This document shows, in pieces, positions 1 through 7,144 of a stretch of 55,195 nt of DNA. Source of the stretch: Desulfovibrio sp. (GTDB taxonomy: Bacteria; Desulfobacterota; Desulfovibrionia; Desulfovibrionales; Desulfovibrionaceae); NCBI RefSeq assembly GCF_014803725.1, contig NZ_JAAVBE010000034.1, positions 1 through 55,195 on the forward strand, read 5' to 3'. The notes under the pieces were generated by a model. It ran no database searches. It saw nothing but the letters and a program-made list of their open reading frames with translations, and was not told where the DNA came from. How positions within the stretch are numbered: the first letter of the stretch is position 1; each line of letters opens with the position of its first letter. Both the position numbers and the translations under genes were made by a program.

Positions 1-150
1 ACCTGTTCGCAGGATCCAAAAAACCGCATTGAGAAACTTTCGATTATCACGGGCAGTAACTCCTCGCGTTCCTTCTCGGCCTGGAAGGTGCGGTTCCAAA
101 AGCTCCCAAACCTTGTCAGGTATATCGTGGCGACGATGTGCAGTTTCCAT
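1..150 (-). CDS. IS5-family transposase, N-terminal part (cut by window edge)
   Basis: Translation of the minus strand from an ATG at 148-150 gives 50 residues beginning METAHRRHDIPDKVWELLEP, with no stop before the window edge. The segments 'IPDKVWELLEPHLPGREG' and 'DNRKFLNAVFWILRTG' are typical of the DUF4096 domain at the N-terminus of IS5-family DDE transposases; the catalytic DDE part lies outside the window. A strong ribosome binding site (AAGGAGG) sits seven bases before the ATG, so the start is well supported. I could not identify the terminal inverted repeat with confidence. The family call is good; whether the element is intact cannot be judged here. Confidence 0.8.
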   Translation of the reverse strand, partial: METAHRRHDIPDKVWELLEPHLPGREGTRGVTARDNRKFLNAVFWILRTG

Positions 151-234
151 GTCTACCTCCTTTTGGAAAAGGATAGCAGAAAGCTACATAAATTAAAAGA
201 GAAATGACGACACTATCTAGTCTGTCCGGTAACA

Positions 235-249
235 AGCCCTTATAGGGCT
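235..249. repeat. short palindrome AGCCCT-TAT-AGGGCT
   Basis: A perfect 6-bp stem with a TAT loop lies between the IS5-family fragment and the larger hairpin at 255-279. It may be part of an insertion-sequence end. The function is unknown. Confidence 0.35.
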
Positions 250-254
250 AGAAC

Positions 255-280
255 AAACCACCCGCTATGCGGGTGGTTTT
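255..280. terminator. strong hairpin, terminator or IS200/IS605-type end
   Basis: An 11-bp perfect stem (AAACCACCCGC / GCGGGTGGTTT) with a TAT loop is followed by a T-run on the plus strand and preceded by A residues. It could end transcription in both directions. The GC-TAT-GC apex also matches the hairpin at 1957-1979, just beyond the IS200 transposase fragment, so it may instead be the subterminal hairpin of a second, deleted IS200-like copy. Confidence 0.55.
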
Positions 281-342
281 GATTTCCGTCCAGTGTAATC
301 CCATTACAAACGCCGTTTCGATATATCCCGTTTCTTCCCGGT

Positions 343-1290
343 TTATCCCGCCGTTTTCTCCTCAGTTATTACGCCACGGTTCACCAGGTTGTGCGAGAGC
401 TGGTACTCCAGTGCCTTGGAAGCGATCTCGGAAAGGGAGACAAAAGGGGGAATCCACGCCGGGACATGAAAACCCACCCTGATAGGGCGATGTTGCTCAA
501 GGTGATCCTGAAGCGTGAGGCCGCTTGACTCCTCGCGCCAGAGGCCGGAGCGCACGCCCAGATCGCGGTCGGCATCTATCCAGTGAGCGTGGCAGTGCTG
601 GCATTCGTAAAAACCCAGGGAGCGGGAGCGTATCTTCACGGGGTCCGTCTTTTCCGGCCAGCGGATGTGGTCAAAGTCCATGAGCAGCCCGCAGCCGAAA
701 TGGGGACACACCACATGGTAACGGAACCGCGCCTCGCTGGTCTTGAACGCGCAGTCGATGGGGCCGTCCACCACGGTTGGGGTGGAGAGCTTCCAAATGA
801 TGGCCCGGCTGCCCCAAGTGATCACGCACTTTTCGGCCAGAGCCTCGGCCGCGGCCTCGCGCTAGGTGCCCTGATACTTGTCCAGCTCGTCCAGCATCAG
901 GTAGCGGATGGGCTTGTTGCCCAGGCGCGCGGCAGAGCCGGACCAGGCCATGTAGATGGTGAGGTGGCTCATCTTGATGCGCAGGCTGCCCATGCCATCG
1001 GACGTGCCGGTGAGGTATTCGCGCAGGCGCGGGCTCGAGCGCAGCATGGGGATGATGCGATCCCGCGCGTTTTCGCGCGCGGTGGCCTCATCTGGATAGA
1101 CGTAGAGCACCGGGCCCGGTGGGCGGTCGATGGTGTAGCCGACGCAGTTGTGGACCGCCTCAGTGGCCCCGGATTGCGGGCACTTGATGATGCTCTCCAC
1201 GCGCATGGACGGGTAAAAGGCCGCGTCCGTGATGCCCACGGAATAGGGCGTGACCAGGTTGCGCCACGGGCCCTTGCGCAAGGACTCATG
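343..1290 (-). pseudogene. phage terminase large subunit (GpA family), broken
   Basis: Two minus-strand pieces of one reading frame resemble the lambda GpA-type terminase large subunit. The upstream piece (about 1290 to 862) contains 'VLYVYPDEATARENARDRI' and 'RYLMLDELDKYQGT'. It stops at an in-frame TAG, after which the same frame continues as 'REAAAEALAEKCVITWGS' and 'KLSTPTVVDGPID', with a cysteine pair ('CPHFGC') and 'WIPPFVSLSEIASKAL'. The Walker A region is degenerate ('CPQSGATE' where G-x-x-x-x-G-K-T/S is expected). The C-terminal half, including the nuclease domain, is missing because similarity ends near 400. The 5' side is fused to a different phage gene. This is dead packaging machinery from an old prophage. 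Confidence 0.75.
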
Positions 1291-1655
1291 GACCACGCGA
1301 TGCCTGAGCACGGCCCGCTGCGAGAAGCGACCGTCATGCTCGCGGCGCAGGCGGTCGCGCTTGAGGTCCTTGTGGAGCCGGGATTGCGAGATTTTCCGTC
1401 CCTGCAACTGATATATGCCCATTCATCCATGACGCCTGCCAATACCCGATCCTTGCCCATAGCTGCCTTCGCCGCTCCCGGCATTTGCGTTGCAGGGGCA
1501 ACGGCGGCAAGATTGGTAGCCGATGGGTCATACTTGACCCGTCGCTTGGCTTCTTCCCTGGCACGCAGCAGCAGAGGCACATCTGTGCCGTTGCTGCGTT
1601 CCAGTATAGTGTCCAGATTCTGTTCGATATCCGTCCTGGGATTCCTTATCCACAT
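1290..1655 (-). pseudogene. phage DNA-packaging small-subunit-like gene, frameshifted remnant
   Basis: Minus-strand translation gives 'NLDTILERSNGTDVPLLLRA' and 'REEAKRRVKYDPSATNLAAV' in one frame. Near 1420 it moves to another frame reading 'LQGRKISQSRLHKDLKRD' and 'LRREHDGRFSQRAVLR'. Together these resemble the short helix-turn-helix protein encoded just before the terminase in some Desulfovibrio prophages, probably a terminase small subunit; that assignment is from memory and uncertain. At about 1290 the frame runs directly into terminase large-subunit sequence ('GPWRNLVTPYS'), so an internal deletion appears to have fused the two genes. The 5' end is lost where the IS200-type fragment begins. 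Confidence 0.5.
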
Positions 1656-1926
1656 GTTGCCGGAAATCTCACCCAAAATGAGTGTTTCCAGTTACATGGG
1701 GTATCTCAACGGCAAGAGTAGCCTGATGATTTATGAACAATTCGGCGACCTGAAATTTAAATACAGCAATCGAGAATTTTGGTGCCGGGGCTTCTTCTAT
1801 GTGGATACGAGAGGAAAAAATACAAAGAAAATTCAGGAGTACACCAAGGGACAGATAGCTCACGATAAGCTCGGGGACGAGCTCGGCATCCCGTACCTTG
1901 GTAGCCCGTTTACGGGCGGCGAGTAA
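1651..1926 (+). pseudogene. tnpA: IS200/IS605-family transposase TnpA, C-terminal fragment
   Basis: The last 91 codons of a longer open frame read 'HMLPEISPKMSVSSYMGYLN', 'KFKYSNREFWCRGFFYVDT', 'KKIQEYTKGQ', and end in '..GSPFTGGE'. This is the C-terminal two thirds of an IS200-type Y1 transposase, including the catalytic tyrosine in 'QEYTKGQ'. About the first 70 residues are missing, and only the second histidine of the HUH motif remains (the expected H-x-H reads L-I-H). The element is inactive. Its left border abuts the prophage remnant, so the IS probably inserted in phage DNA and was then truncated. A matching 5' end of the same family lies at 46575-46770. Confidence 0.75.
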
Positions 1927-1956
1927 CAAAAACGCAGATGTCAGATCGCACATGAA

Positions 1957-1979
1957 GCCCCCCGGCTATGCCGGGGGGC
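1957..1979. repeat. 10-bp perfect hairpin, IS200 right end and/or nifS terminator
   Basis: GCCCCCCGGC-TAT-GCCGGGGGGC begins 31 bases after the stop of the IS200 fragment, where these elements carry the hairpin recognised by TnpA. It also lies 23 bases beyond the nifS stop on the minus strand and could act as its terminator, although no T-run follows. Confidence 0.6.
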
Positions 1980-2002
1980 AGCACCAGAACTATCACGGCC
2001 GT

Positions 2003-3157
2003 CTAGCCCTTGAAGGGCGAAATGGCCCGCAGGGTCTCGATGACGCCGGGGAACTTGTCGAGTACATAGTCGATCTGTTCCGCCGTGTTGTAGCGGGAGA
2101 GGGAGAGGCGGATGGAGCCGTGCGCGTAGTTGAAGGGCACGCCCATGGCCCGCAGCACATGCGAGGGCTCGAGGCTGCCGGACGTGCAGGCAGAGCCGGA
2201 GCTCGCCGCGATGCCCAGGCGGTCGAGCATGAGCAGGATGGCCTCGCCCTCCACATTCTTGAACGAGATGTTGCTCGTATTGGGCAGCCGGTGCTCGATG
2301 TCGCCGTTGACCCGGCTTTCCGGGATGCGTTCAAGCAGGCCATATTCCAGCTTGTCGCGCAGGCGCGCCACATCCACGCGCTCCGCCTGCATGAATTCCG
2401 CGCAGAGCTGCGCGGCCACGCCCAGGCCCACGATATAGGGCACGTTTTCCGTGCCAGCGCGCCGCCCGCGCTCCTGGTGGCCGCCGCGCAGAAGCGGCCG
2501 GAAGCGCACGCCTTTGCGAACATAGAGCGCGCCGATGCCCTTGGGCGCGTTGATCTTGTGGCCCGAGAGCGAGAGCATGTCCACCGGCAGGTGATGGAGG
2601 TCGATGGGGATCTTGCCCACGGCCTGCACCGCGTCCGTATGGAACAGGATGCCGCGGTCACGGGCGATCTCGGCGAGCTGCTGTATGGGGTAGATGTTGC
2701 CGACCTCGTTGTTGGCGAACATAATGGACACGATGGCCGTGTCGTCGCCGAGGGTGGCGGCGTATTCCTCAAGGTCGAGGCGCCCCTTGTTGTCCACGCC
2801 GAGCATGGTCACGCGGTAGCCCTGGGTCTCCCAGTAGCGGCAGACGCTGAGCACCGCTGGGTGCTCCACCCTGGTGGTAACGATGTGGCGCCGCTCGGGC
2901 CGGCTCTGCAGCGCCGACCAGATGGCCGCATTGTCGCCTTCGGAGCCGGAGGCCGTGAAGATTATCTCGTCCGGGTCGGCCCCCAGCAGGGCGGCAAGCT
3001 GCTCGCGCGCGGTATCCACGGCCTCGGCCACCTGGCCGCCGAAGCTGTGCATGCTCGAGGGATTGCCGTAGAGGTCGCCCAGATAGGGCAGCATGGCCTC
3101 CAGCACCTGCGGGGCCACGGCCGTGGTGGCATTGTTGTCCAGATAGACGACTTCCAT
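2003..3157 (-). CDS. nifS: cysteine desulfurase, NifS type
   Basis: This 384-residue PLP enzyme removes sulfur from cysteine, giving alanine and a protein-bound persulfide for Fe-S cluster assembly. The fold-type I aminotransferase signature is complete. The PLP lysine is K201 in 'LSLSGHKINAPKG'. The persulfide cysteine is C324 in 'SSGSACTSGSLEPSH', within the short loop of the NifS/IscS class. Its ATG follows the nifU stop by a few bases, so it is the last gene of a nifU-nifS pair behind an Rrf2 regulator. There are no nitrogenase genes in the window, so a general Fe-S role is likely. Confidence 0.95.
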   Translation of the reverse strand: MEVVYLDNNATTAVAPQVLEAMLPYLGDLYGNPSSMHSFGGQVAEAVDTAREQLAALLGADPDEIIFTASGSEGDNAAIWSALQSRPERRHIVTTRVEHPAVLSVCRYWETQGYRVTMLGVDNKGRLDLEEYAATLGDDTAIVSIMFANNEVGNIYPIQQLAEIARDRGILFHTDAVQAVGKIPIDLHHLPVDMLSLSGHKINAPKGIGALYVRKGVRFRPLLRGGHQERGRRAGTENVPYIVGLGVAAQLCAEFMQAERVDVARLRDKLEYGLLERIPESRVNGDIEHRLPNTSNISFKNVEGEAILLMLDRLGIAASSGSACTSGSLEPSHVLRAMGVPFNYAHGSIRLSLSRYNTAEQIDYVLDKFPGVIETLRAISPFKG

Positions 3158-3160
3158 GGA

Positions 3161-3997
3161 TTAGGCCTCCTCCACCACGATGTCGGGTTCCACATGCTCG
3201 CGCAGCAGGCGCTGCACCAGATTGGCGATGGTCACGTTGCTCGAGCGGCACTGCGAGCAGCGCCCCTGCAGGGATACGACCACGCGCTTGCCGTCCACAT
3301 CGATGAGCTCGATGTCGCCGCCGTCGGCGGCGAGCTGGGGCCGGATCTCCTCGTCGATGACCTTGAGCACCTGCTGCATGCGCTGCACATTGGTGAGCTT
3401 CGGCCGCGGCTTGAGCTCCTGCACGGGCTTCTGCTTGAGCTCGGCCGCGAGGATCTCGGCGATCTCGTCCAGGCACTCGCCGCAGGCGCCGCCGGCCTTG
3501 GTGTAGGCCGTGACTTCCTCGACGGTCTTGAGATTGTTTTCGCGGATGGCGCGGATGATCTGGGCGTCCGTCACGCCGAAGCACTTACAGACGAGCTTGC
3601 CCTCCTCATGGGCATGCGGCACGGCGGGCTCGCCCTTCCACTGGCGGATGGCGGCTTCCAGCGCCTCCTGCCCCATGACGGAGCAGTGCATCTTCTGCTT
3701 CGGCAGGCCGCCCAGCGCGTTGGCGATATCCTTGTTGGTGAGCTTCAGGGCCTCGTCGACGGTCATGCCCTTGATCATGTCCGTCAGGACAGAGCTCGAG
3801 GCGATGGCGCTGGCGCAGCCGAAAGTCTCGAAGCCCGCGTCCTCGATGACGCCCTTGTCGTTGATCTTGAGGTAGAGCTTGAGAGCATCGCCGCAGGCAA
3901 GGCTGCCCACTTCGCCGATGGCGTTGGCATCGGCGAGCGGACCCGCGTTGTGCGGGTGCAGGAAGTGGTCATGGACGGCTTCAGTGTAATTCCACAT
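3161..3997 (-). CDS. nifU: Fe-S cluster scaffold protein NifU (three-domain)
   Basis: The 278 residues hold the three NifU domains in order. An IscU-like domain carries C35, C61 and C105 ('GSLACGD', 'FGCASA', 'KMHCSV'). A BFD-type [2Fe-2S] domain has C137, C139, C172 and C175 ('VCKCFGV', 'GACGEC'). A C-terminal Nfu domain has C247 and C250 ('GRCSQC'). All expected ligands are present. It receives sulfur from the NifS encoded immediately downstream. The start ATG has CAGGAGGAAC before it, and this site lies inside the 3' end of the upstream regulator gene (17-base overlap), suggesting translational coupling. Confidence 0.95.
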   Translation of the reverse strand: MWNYTEAVHDHFLHPHNAGPLADANAIGEVGSLACGDALKLYLKINDKGVIEDAGFETFGCASAIASSSVLTDMIKGMTVDEALKLTNKDIANALGGLPKQKMHCSVMGQEALEAAIRQWKGEPAVPHAHEEGKLVCKCFGVTDAQIIRAIRENNLKTVEEVTAYTKAGGACGECLDEIAEILAAELKQKPVQELKPRPKLTNVQRMQQVLKVIDEEIRPQLAADGGDIELIDVDGKRVVVSLQGRCSQCRSSNVTIANLVQRLLREHVEPDIVVEEA

Positions 3998-4469
3998 AGG
4001 TTCCTCCTGAAAGGGCGCGGCCCTTGGCCGCTTCTTCAGATGCGGCGCCGGCGCCCGGGGTAGTTTTGCACTGTTCGCTCATTTCCTGCAAGGTACAGGA
4101 GCGCAAAAATTCGCGCATGTGCCGATCCAGGGCCTGCCAGAAGGCCCTGGTGGAGCACTGGCCCTCGTGAGTGCAGGGCTTGTTGGTGGTGAGACAGCGC
4201 ACGGGCGCGATCTCGCCTTCGAGATGCAGGAAAACGTCTTCCATATTGATGTCCGCCGCGGGCTTGGCGAGGGCATAGCCGCCGCCTGTGCCGCGCACGG
4301 CCTTGAGGATGCCCAGCGGCTTGAGCGCCCGGACGATCTGCTCCAGATACCCGGACGAGATGCGCTCCTCCCGGGCCACCTGGCCGAGCTGGAGCAGGCT
4401 GCCCGGCGGCTGGGCGGCGAGGCGCAAAAGGAAGCGCAGGCCGTAGCGTGTTCTGGTGGAAAAGCGCAT
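3981..4469 (-). CDS. Rrf2-family transcriptional regulator, IscR-like
   Basis: A 162-residue winged-helix protein with the Rrf2 signature 'RYGLRFLLRLA', 'GYLEQIVRALKPLGIL' and 'GTGGGYALAKP'. Three cysteines at 92, 99 and 105 ('RCLTTNKPCTHEGQC') sit almost exactly where E. coli IscR holds its cluster ligands (92, 98, 104), so it probably senses Fe-S status. It overlaps nifU and lies 34 bases after metA, so it is likely the second gene of metA-rrf2-nifU-nifS and may autoregulate the nifUS genes. It is longer at the C-terminus than usual because the frame runs into the nifU start region. Targets are inferred from context. Confidence 0.85.
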   Translation of the reverse strand: MRFSTRTRYGLRFLLRLAAQPPGSLLQLGQVAREERISSGYLEQIVRALKPLGILKAVRGTGGGYALAKPAADINMEDVFLHLEGEIAPVRCLTTNKPCTHEGQCSTRAFWQALDRHMREFLRSCTLQEMSEQCKTTPGAGAASEEAAKGRALSGGTYVELH

Positions 4470-4503
4470 GAAAGGGGGCGTCTCCTTTGGCGGCTGCCCG
4501 GCT

Positions 4504-5442
4504 TCAGGCCGCGGGGCCGCCCTGCGGGGCCAGCGTGCTCAGGCTGAAGGGCGTTTCCTGATAAACGTAATAGTTGAGCCAGTTGCTGTAAAAGAGGTGC
4601 GCGTGCGCCCGCCAGGTCATGTAGGGCATCACGTCCGGGTCGTCACCGGGATAATAGTGGCGCGGGATGGCAGGGGCGTCCCCCTTGGCGAGGTCGCGCC
4701 GGTATTCGGCGTCGAGCGTGCCGCGGTCATACTCGAGGTGGCCGGTCATGAAGACCTGGCGCTGGTCGCGGCTCTCCGCCACGGCGAGGCCCGCCTCGCC
4801 GGATTCCGCCAGGACGCGCAGTTCGGGGTGCTTGAGCACATCCTCGGTGCGCACTTCCGTGTGGCGGGAGTGCGGGGCGAGAAATTCGTCGTCAAAGCCT
4901 CGGAACAGGCGGCATTCGGGCTTGAGCACCTCATGGCAGAAGATGCCCGAGACCTTTTCGGGCAGCACATACTTGGGCACCCCGTAAAAATGGTGCAGCG
5001 CCGCCTGCGCGGCCCAGCAGAGATAGAGAGTGGAATACACGCGCTCGCGGGCGAAGCTCATGATCTCCACAAGCTCGTCCCAGTAGTCAACCTCCTCAAA
5101 GGGCAGGTGCTCCACCGGCGCGCCGGTGATGATCATGCCGTCGAAACTCCTGTGGCGGATCTCGGCGAAAGTCTTGTAAAAGCGCTCCAGATGCTGCACG
5201 GGCGTGTTGCGCGATTCGTGCGCCGCCGTCCGCAAAAGGGTGATGTTGACCTGGATGGGAGAATTGCCCAACAGCCGCAGAAGCTGCGTCTCCGTGGCGA
5301 TCTTGGTGGGCATGAGGTTGACGATGGCGATCTCCAGCGGACGGATGTCCTGCTGGTTCGCGCGCTCGTCCGTCATGACGAAGATATTTTCGCTCGCAAG
5401 CGCCGCGCGGGCGGGAAGGTCTGCGGGGATCTTGATGGGCAT
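4504..5442 (-). CDS. metA: homoserine O-acyltransferase MetA, predicted acetyl-CoA type
   Basis: First committed step of methionine synthesis, acylating homoserine. The start MPIKIPADL is preferred over an upstream frame extension because it has GGGAGAA before it and matches the family N-terminus; this gives 312 residues. The catalytic cysteine is C142 ('LYLCWAAQ'), with H235 and E237 in 'TGHLEYD'. Residue 111 is glutamate ('[17 protein letters not shown]'); in characterised MetA proteins E111 marks acetyl-CoA users, while E. coli MetA (succinyl-CoA) has glycine. The enzyme is therefore probably a homoserine O-acetyltransferase despite the MetA fold. A consensus-like promoter lies 47 bases upstream, with too short a leader for a SAM riboswitch. 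Confidence 0.92.
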   Translation of the reverse strand: MPIKIPADLPARAALASENIFVMTDERANQQDIRPLEIAIVNLMPTKIATETQLLRLLGNSPIQVNITLLRTAAHESRNTPVQHLERFYKTFAEIRHRSFDGMIITGAPVEHLPFEEVDYWDELVEIMSFARERVYSTLYLCWAAQAALHHFYGVPKYVLPEKVSGIFCHEVLKPECRLFRGFDDEFLAPHSRHTEVRTEDVLKHPELRVLAESGEAGLAVAESRDQRQVFMTGHLEYDRGTLDAEYRRDLAKGDAPAIPRHYYPGDDPDVMPYMTWRAHAHLFYSNWLNYYVYQETPFSLSTLAPQGGPAA

Positions 5443-5488
5443 CGCATTCTCCCGGAAAGTGCCGGGGCTGCGCCTGCCGGCCTCAGAA

Positions 5489-5516
5489 AACATAGCACTT
5501 TGCTAGGATTTGTCAA
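5489..5516 (-). promoter_or_regulatory. sigma-70 promoter of metA
   Basis: TTGACA (complement of 5511-5516), a 16-base spacer and TATGTT (complement of 5489-5494). The predicted start near 5483 leaves a leader of about 40 bases before the metA ATG at 5442. Confidence 0.7.
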
Positions 5517-5519
5517 TGC

Positions 5520-5544
5520 GGACGCCCCCGTGTCAGGGGCGTCC
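5520..5544. terminator. 9-bp GC-rich hairpin between the ferredoxin gene and metA
   Basis: GGACGCCCC / GGGGCGTCC with a 7-base loop lies 23 bases beyond the stop of the upstream minus-strand gene and just before the metA promoter. There is no T-run, so it is a weak intrinsic terminator at best. Confidence 0.45.
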
Positions 5545-5566
5545 GGCGAGGAAGCGCGGCGAAAGC

Positions 5567-6283
5567 TCAGGGCAGCTCGACCGTATACACCTTGAGCGGC
5601 ACCTTGCTGCCCGTGACCGCGATGGCCTGTTCCGTGAGGCGGTCGAGCCCGCAGCAGGGCACGCTCATGCGCAGCACGGTGATGGCGGAAGGCGCGCCCT
5701 CCTTGAGGATGCCCTCGAGCCGCTGGAGGAGGAAGTTGTGGTCCTCGAGCTTGGGGCAGGCGAGCAGGGGGATGTGACCAATGAGCCAATGGGCGTGCAG
5801 TTCCGGCAGGGAGAGGGCGGCGCAGTCGGCCGTGAGCAGGACGCGCGCCCCGCGCAGGAAGGACGCCGACGGCGGCACGAGGGCCAGCTTGACCGGCCAT
5901 GCGGGAAGATGCGCGATGACCGAACCCGCCTCGGGCGAGTGTACCGGGGCGGCCTGTGCGCCCCCCAGCGGCGCCAGGGGCTTGAGGGTGCGCGCCGCGC
6001 TCCCGGGGCAGGAGCCGCCCGGGGCACAGCTCTTGCCGGCCCCTTCCCGCTTTTCCTTGGCGGAGAGGGCGGCGGCCTCGTCAAAGGGCGCGGCCTCGCG
6101 CGTGGTCAGGGTGAGGGCGCCCTGAGGACAGTTGAGGCAGGCCCCGAGGCCGTCGCAATAGACATCGCTGATGAGGCGCGCCTTGCCGTCCACGATGGCG
6201 AGGGCGCCCTCGGCGCAGTCAAGGATGCACTTGCCGCAGCCGTTACACTTTTCTTCGTCGATCTCAATGATGGGCCGAAGCAT
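5567..6283 (-). CDS. 4Fe-4S ferredoxin-domain protein
   Basis: The start MLRPIIEIDEEK has GAGGTAATC before the ATG and gives 238 residues. The N-terminal 60 residues hold a canonical cluster motif 'CNGCGKCILDC' and a second, variant motif 'CDGLGACLNCPQGAL', as in bacterial ferredoxin-like proteins of anaerobes. A cysteine-containing linker ('SCAPGGSCPG') follows. The C-terminal half includes 'LLACPKLED' and 'SVPCCGLDRL', suggesting more metal or redox ligands. It is probably a cytosolic electron carrier; the partner is unknown. It starts 7 bases after the HAD phosphatase stop, so the two are co-transcribed. Confidence 0.8.
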   Translation of the reverse strand: MLRPIIEIDEEKCNGCGKCILDCAEGALAIVDGKARLISDVYCDGLGACLNCPQGALTLTTREAAPFDEAAALSAKEKREGAGKSCAPGGSCPGSAARTLKPLAPLGGAQAAPVHSPEAGSVIAHLPAWPVKLALVPPSASFLRGARVLLTADCAALSLPELHAHWLIGHIPLLACPKLEDHNFLLQRLEGILKEGAPSAITVLRMSVPCCGLDRLTEQAIAVTGSKVPLKVYTVELP

Positions 6284-6290
6284 GATTACC

Positions 6291-6965
6291 TCACTTTTCC
6301 GCAAGGGGAGAACAAAGAAGTTCGGGAAGCTCCGCGGGCTGTGCTGCCAGCAGGCGGGCCCCTGCCCGCACGAGCTCGTCCGGCCCGCGAAAGCCCCATG
6401 CCGCGCCCACGGGCAGCATGCCGGTATTTCGCGCCGTGTGCATGTCCACGTCGCTGTCGCCCACATAGGCGCAGCGCGCGGGCTCAAGGCCAAGCCCGGC
6501 GAGCATGGCGCGCGCCGCCTGCGGTTCCGGCTTGAGGGGGCAGTCGGCCCGGGCGCCGCGGATGAGCGCAAAGGGGATATCCGGGAAAAAGTGGCGGATG
6601 ATTTCCACCGTCCAGGCATCGGGCTTGTTGGAGAGCACGGCGAGCGTGAGGCCGCGGTCTGCCAGCGCGGCGAGGGCCTCGCTCATGCCCGCATAGGGCA
6701 CAGTATGGTCGAAAAGATGCGCCGCATACTGGGCGCGGGCCTCGGCGACGAAGGCATCGAGCTCCTGCGCGGAGATGCCGGCATATACCTCTTGCGGCAG
6801 GGCGCGCTCCACGGTGCGCGTGAAGCCGTTACCCACCATGGTGGCGTACGCGGGCAGGGGATGCTCGGGAAAGCCGTGGGCCGCGAGCATCCTGTTGCAG
6901 GCGCTCCCGATATCATCAAGGGTGTTCAAGAGCGTTCCGTCAAGGTCAAAAAAGGCGGCGTCCAT
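6291..6965 (-). CDS. HAD-superfamily phosphatase, phosphoglycolate phosphatase-like
   Basis: 224 residues starting MDAAFFDLDGTLLNT, with AGGAG before the ATG. HAD motif I is 'DLDGT', motif II is 'LSNKP', and motif III/IV is 'YVGDSDVDMHTARN'. The helical cap lies between about residues 15 and 80. Size and motifs fit Gph/PGP-type phosphatases that remove 2-phosphoglycolate, but substrates of this family cannot be read from motifs. It is divergent from glycerate kinase at 7145, which would fit a shared glycolate/glycerate context. Confidence 0.85.
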   Translation of the reverse strand: MDAAFFDLDGTLLNTLDDIGSACNRMLAAHGFPEHPLPAYATMVGNGFTRTVERALPQEVYAGISAQELDAFVAEARAQYAAHLFDHTVPYAGMSEALAALADRGLTLAVLSNKPDAWTVEIIRHFFPDIPFALIRGARADCPLKPEPQAARAMLAGLGLEPARCAYVGDSDVDMHTARNTGMLPVGAAWGFRGPDELVRAGARLLAAQPAELPELLCSPLAEK

Positions 6966-7004
6966 GCGGGCTCCTATGAATGTGGCGGGGAGGTGGCTCG
7001 GGGG

Positions 7005-7033
7005 AGGATAGTCCATGGCGGCGGAAAATCCAA
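7005..7033 (-). promoter_or_regulatory. candidate promoter of the HAD phosphatase operon
   Basis: TTGGAT (complement of 7028-7033), 17 bases, TATCCT (complement of 7005-7010), about 40 bases before the ATG. Each hexamer keeps only four consensus bases. Confidence 0.4.
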
Positions 7034-7144
7034 GTCTCGCCCGGCACCTTGCAAGGCAGGCCGGCGCCCACGGTTGAAGTTCCATGACAAGCGGGGCCGT
7101 CTCTGGTATGCGGAAGGGAGCACGACTCAGGCAAAGGAGCGCCC

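Noticed and set aside
343..1422. Reading the terminase TAG as an expanded-code (pyrrolysine) or readthrough codon
   Set aside because: The same tract also has a frameshift, a fusion and a C-terminal truncation, so decay is the simpler explanation.
583..1926. A 447-codon plus-strand open frame read as one protein
   Set aside because: Only the last 91 codons (IS200 transposase) make sense; the rest is antisense to the terminase remnants.
1898..4063. A 721-codon plus-strand open frame
   Set aside because: Antisense to nifS, nifU and the Rrf2 gene; a composition artefact.
5443..5488. SAM or other riboswitch before metA
   Set aside because: The leader from the predicted start is about 40 bases, too short for any known class, and no conserved core is visible.
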